Of a stretch of 64,000 bases of DNA, positions 63,720-64,000 are shown piece after piece. The notes beneath the pieces were generated by a model, which saw only the letters and a program-made list of their open reading frames with translations, made no database searches and was not told where the DNA came from. The DNA is taken from NCBI GenBank assembly GCA_963575745.1, contig CAUYUJ010017981.1, positions 153,545 through 217,544 on the forward strand, written 5' to 3'. The first letter of the stretch is position 1; each line of letters begins with the position of its first letter. The position numbers and the translations under genes are program-made. This DNA comes from Prorocentrum cordatum. Lineage: Eukaryota; Sar; Dinophyceae; Prorocentrales; Prorocentraceae.

Positions 63720-64000
63720 TGTTTTTCCCAACCATCCGGTGGTGCTGGGTCCTCGTTTTGAAGAGACGGTCCCCGCGTTCTCCTCCTCCTTCCTCCCTCC
63801 TCCTCCCCCTCTCCCTCCTCCCCCTCCTCTTTCCTCCCTGCGTTTCACCAACCCAGTACAGCGTTACGTGGCCCGAAAGGGGGCTCCCCCGAAGATCCCA
63901 GTGTTACCGCCCGCATGCGTCCCCCCCACCCAGTACAGCGCTTCGTGGCCCCATGGGGAGCTCCACCGACGGCCCCAGTGCTACGGCCCGCACGCGTCCC
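63720..64000 (+). repeat. Minisatellite cassette block 5, runs out of the window
   Basis: End A (GCTGGGTCCTCGTTTTGAAG, 63739-63761), a CTC-rich lead, then GCGTTTCACCAACCCAGTAC and the first units with CGCTTCGTGGCCCCATGGGG. Confidence 0.88.

Overview
This looks like nuclear DNA from a dinoflagellate. The strongest evidence is two full-length copies of the 22-nt dinoflagellate spliced-leader (SL) sequence in the genomic DNA, each exactly where an mRNA 5' end would lie (21988-22009 minus, 36513-36534 plus). The long intronless genes, GC-rich sequence, abundant decayed reverse-transcriptase elements and very repeat-rich intergenic DNA agree with this. I cannot name the species; a GC-rich lineage such as Prorocentrum is only a guess. 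I found no rRNA, tRNA, CRISPR array or bacterial-type operon. All frames and motifs were read by eye, and family assignments come from remembered motifs, not searches.

Layout. 1-0.6 kb: 3' end of a repeat-rich coiled-coil gene entering from the left. 0.9-5 kb: microsatellites and minisatellites. 5.1-8.3 kb: decayed non-LTR retrotransposon (RT thumb, zinc knuckle, RNase H). 8.9-10.8 kb: dispersed repeats. 10.8-14.3 kb: two satellite families, one with a higher-order repeat. 14.9-17.6 kb: intact RT ORF with a C-terminal restriction-like endonuclease. 18.2-19 kb: CCAAGA-type repeats. 19.9-22.0 kb (minus): a fused inositol dehydrogenase/myo-inositol oxygenase gene preceded by an SL relic. 24.1-27.0 kb (minus): a tandem PLP-lyase-like membrane protein. 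27.4-30.5 kb: CCAAGA and CTC repeats. 30.5-36.4 kb: an RT element bounded by about 740-bp direct repeats. 36.5-43.0 kb: a complete but frameshifted non-LTR retrotransposon that begins exactly with the SL and is flanked by a 17-bp target-site duplication. 43.5-44.3 kb (minus): another RT/RNase H remnant. 44.4-46.4 kb: a tandem segmental duplication. 46.5-51.1 kb (minus): a decayed PIF1/Helitron-like helicase. 51.7-58 kb and 63.7 kb to the end: minisatellite cassettes with conserved ends. 58.8-61.9 kb: CTC then a 3-kb CAT-type trinucleotide tract. 62.3-62.7 kb: an 11-bp GCTTTAGCTTA array.

Only four coding units look intact: the dehydrogenase-oxygenase fusion, the PLP-lyase-like protein, the RT ORF at 15-17.6 kb, and ORF1 of the SL-capped retrotransposon. 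The first two are both on the minus strand, as is common for dinoflagellate gene clusters. The fusion joins two enzymes that act on myo-inositol. The PLP protein most resembles sphingosine-1-phosphate lyase. Most of the rest is mobile-element debris and tandem repeats.
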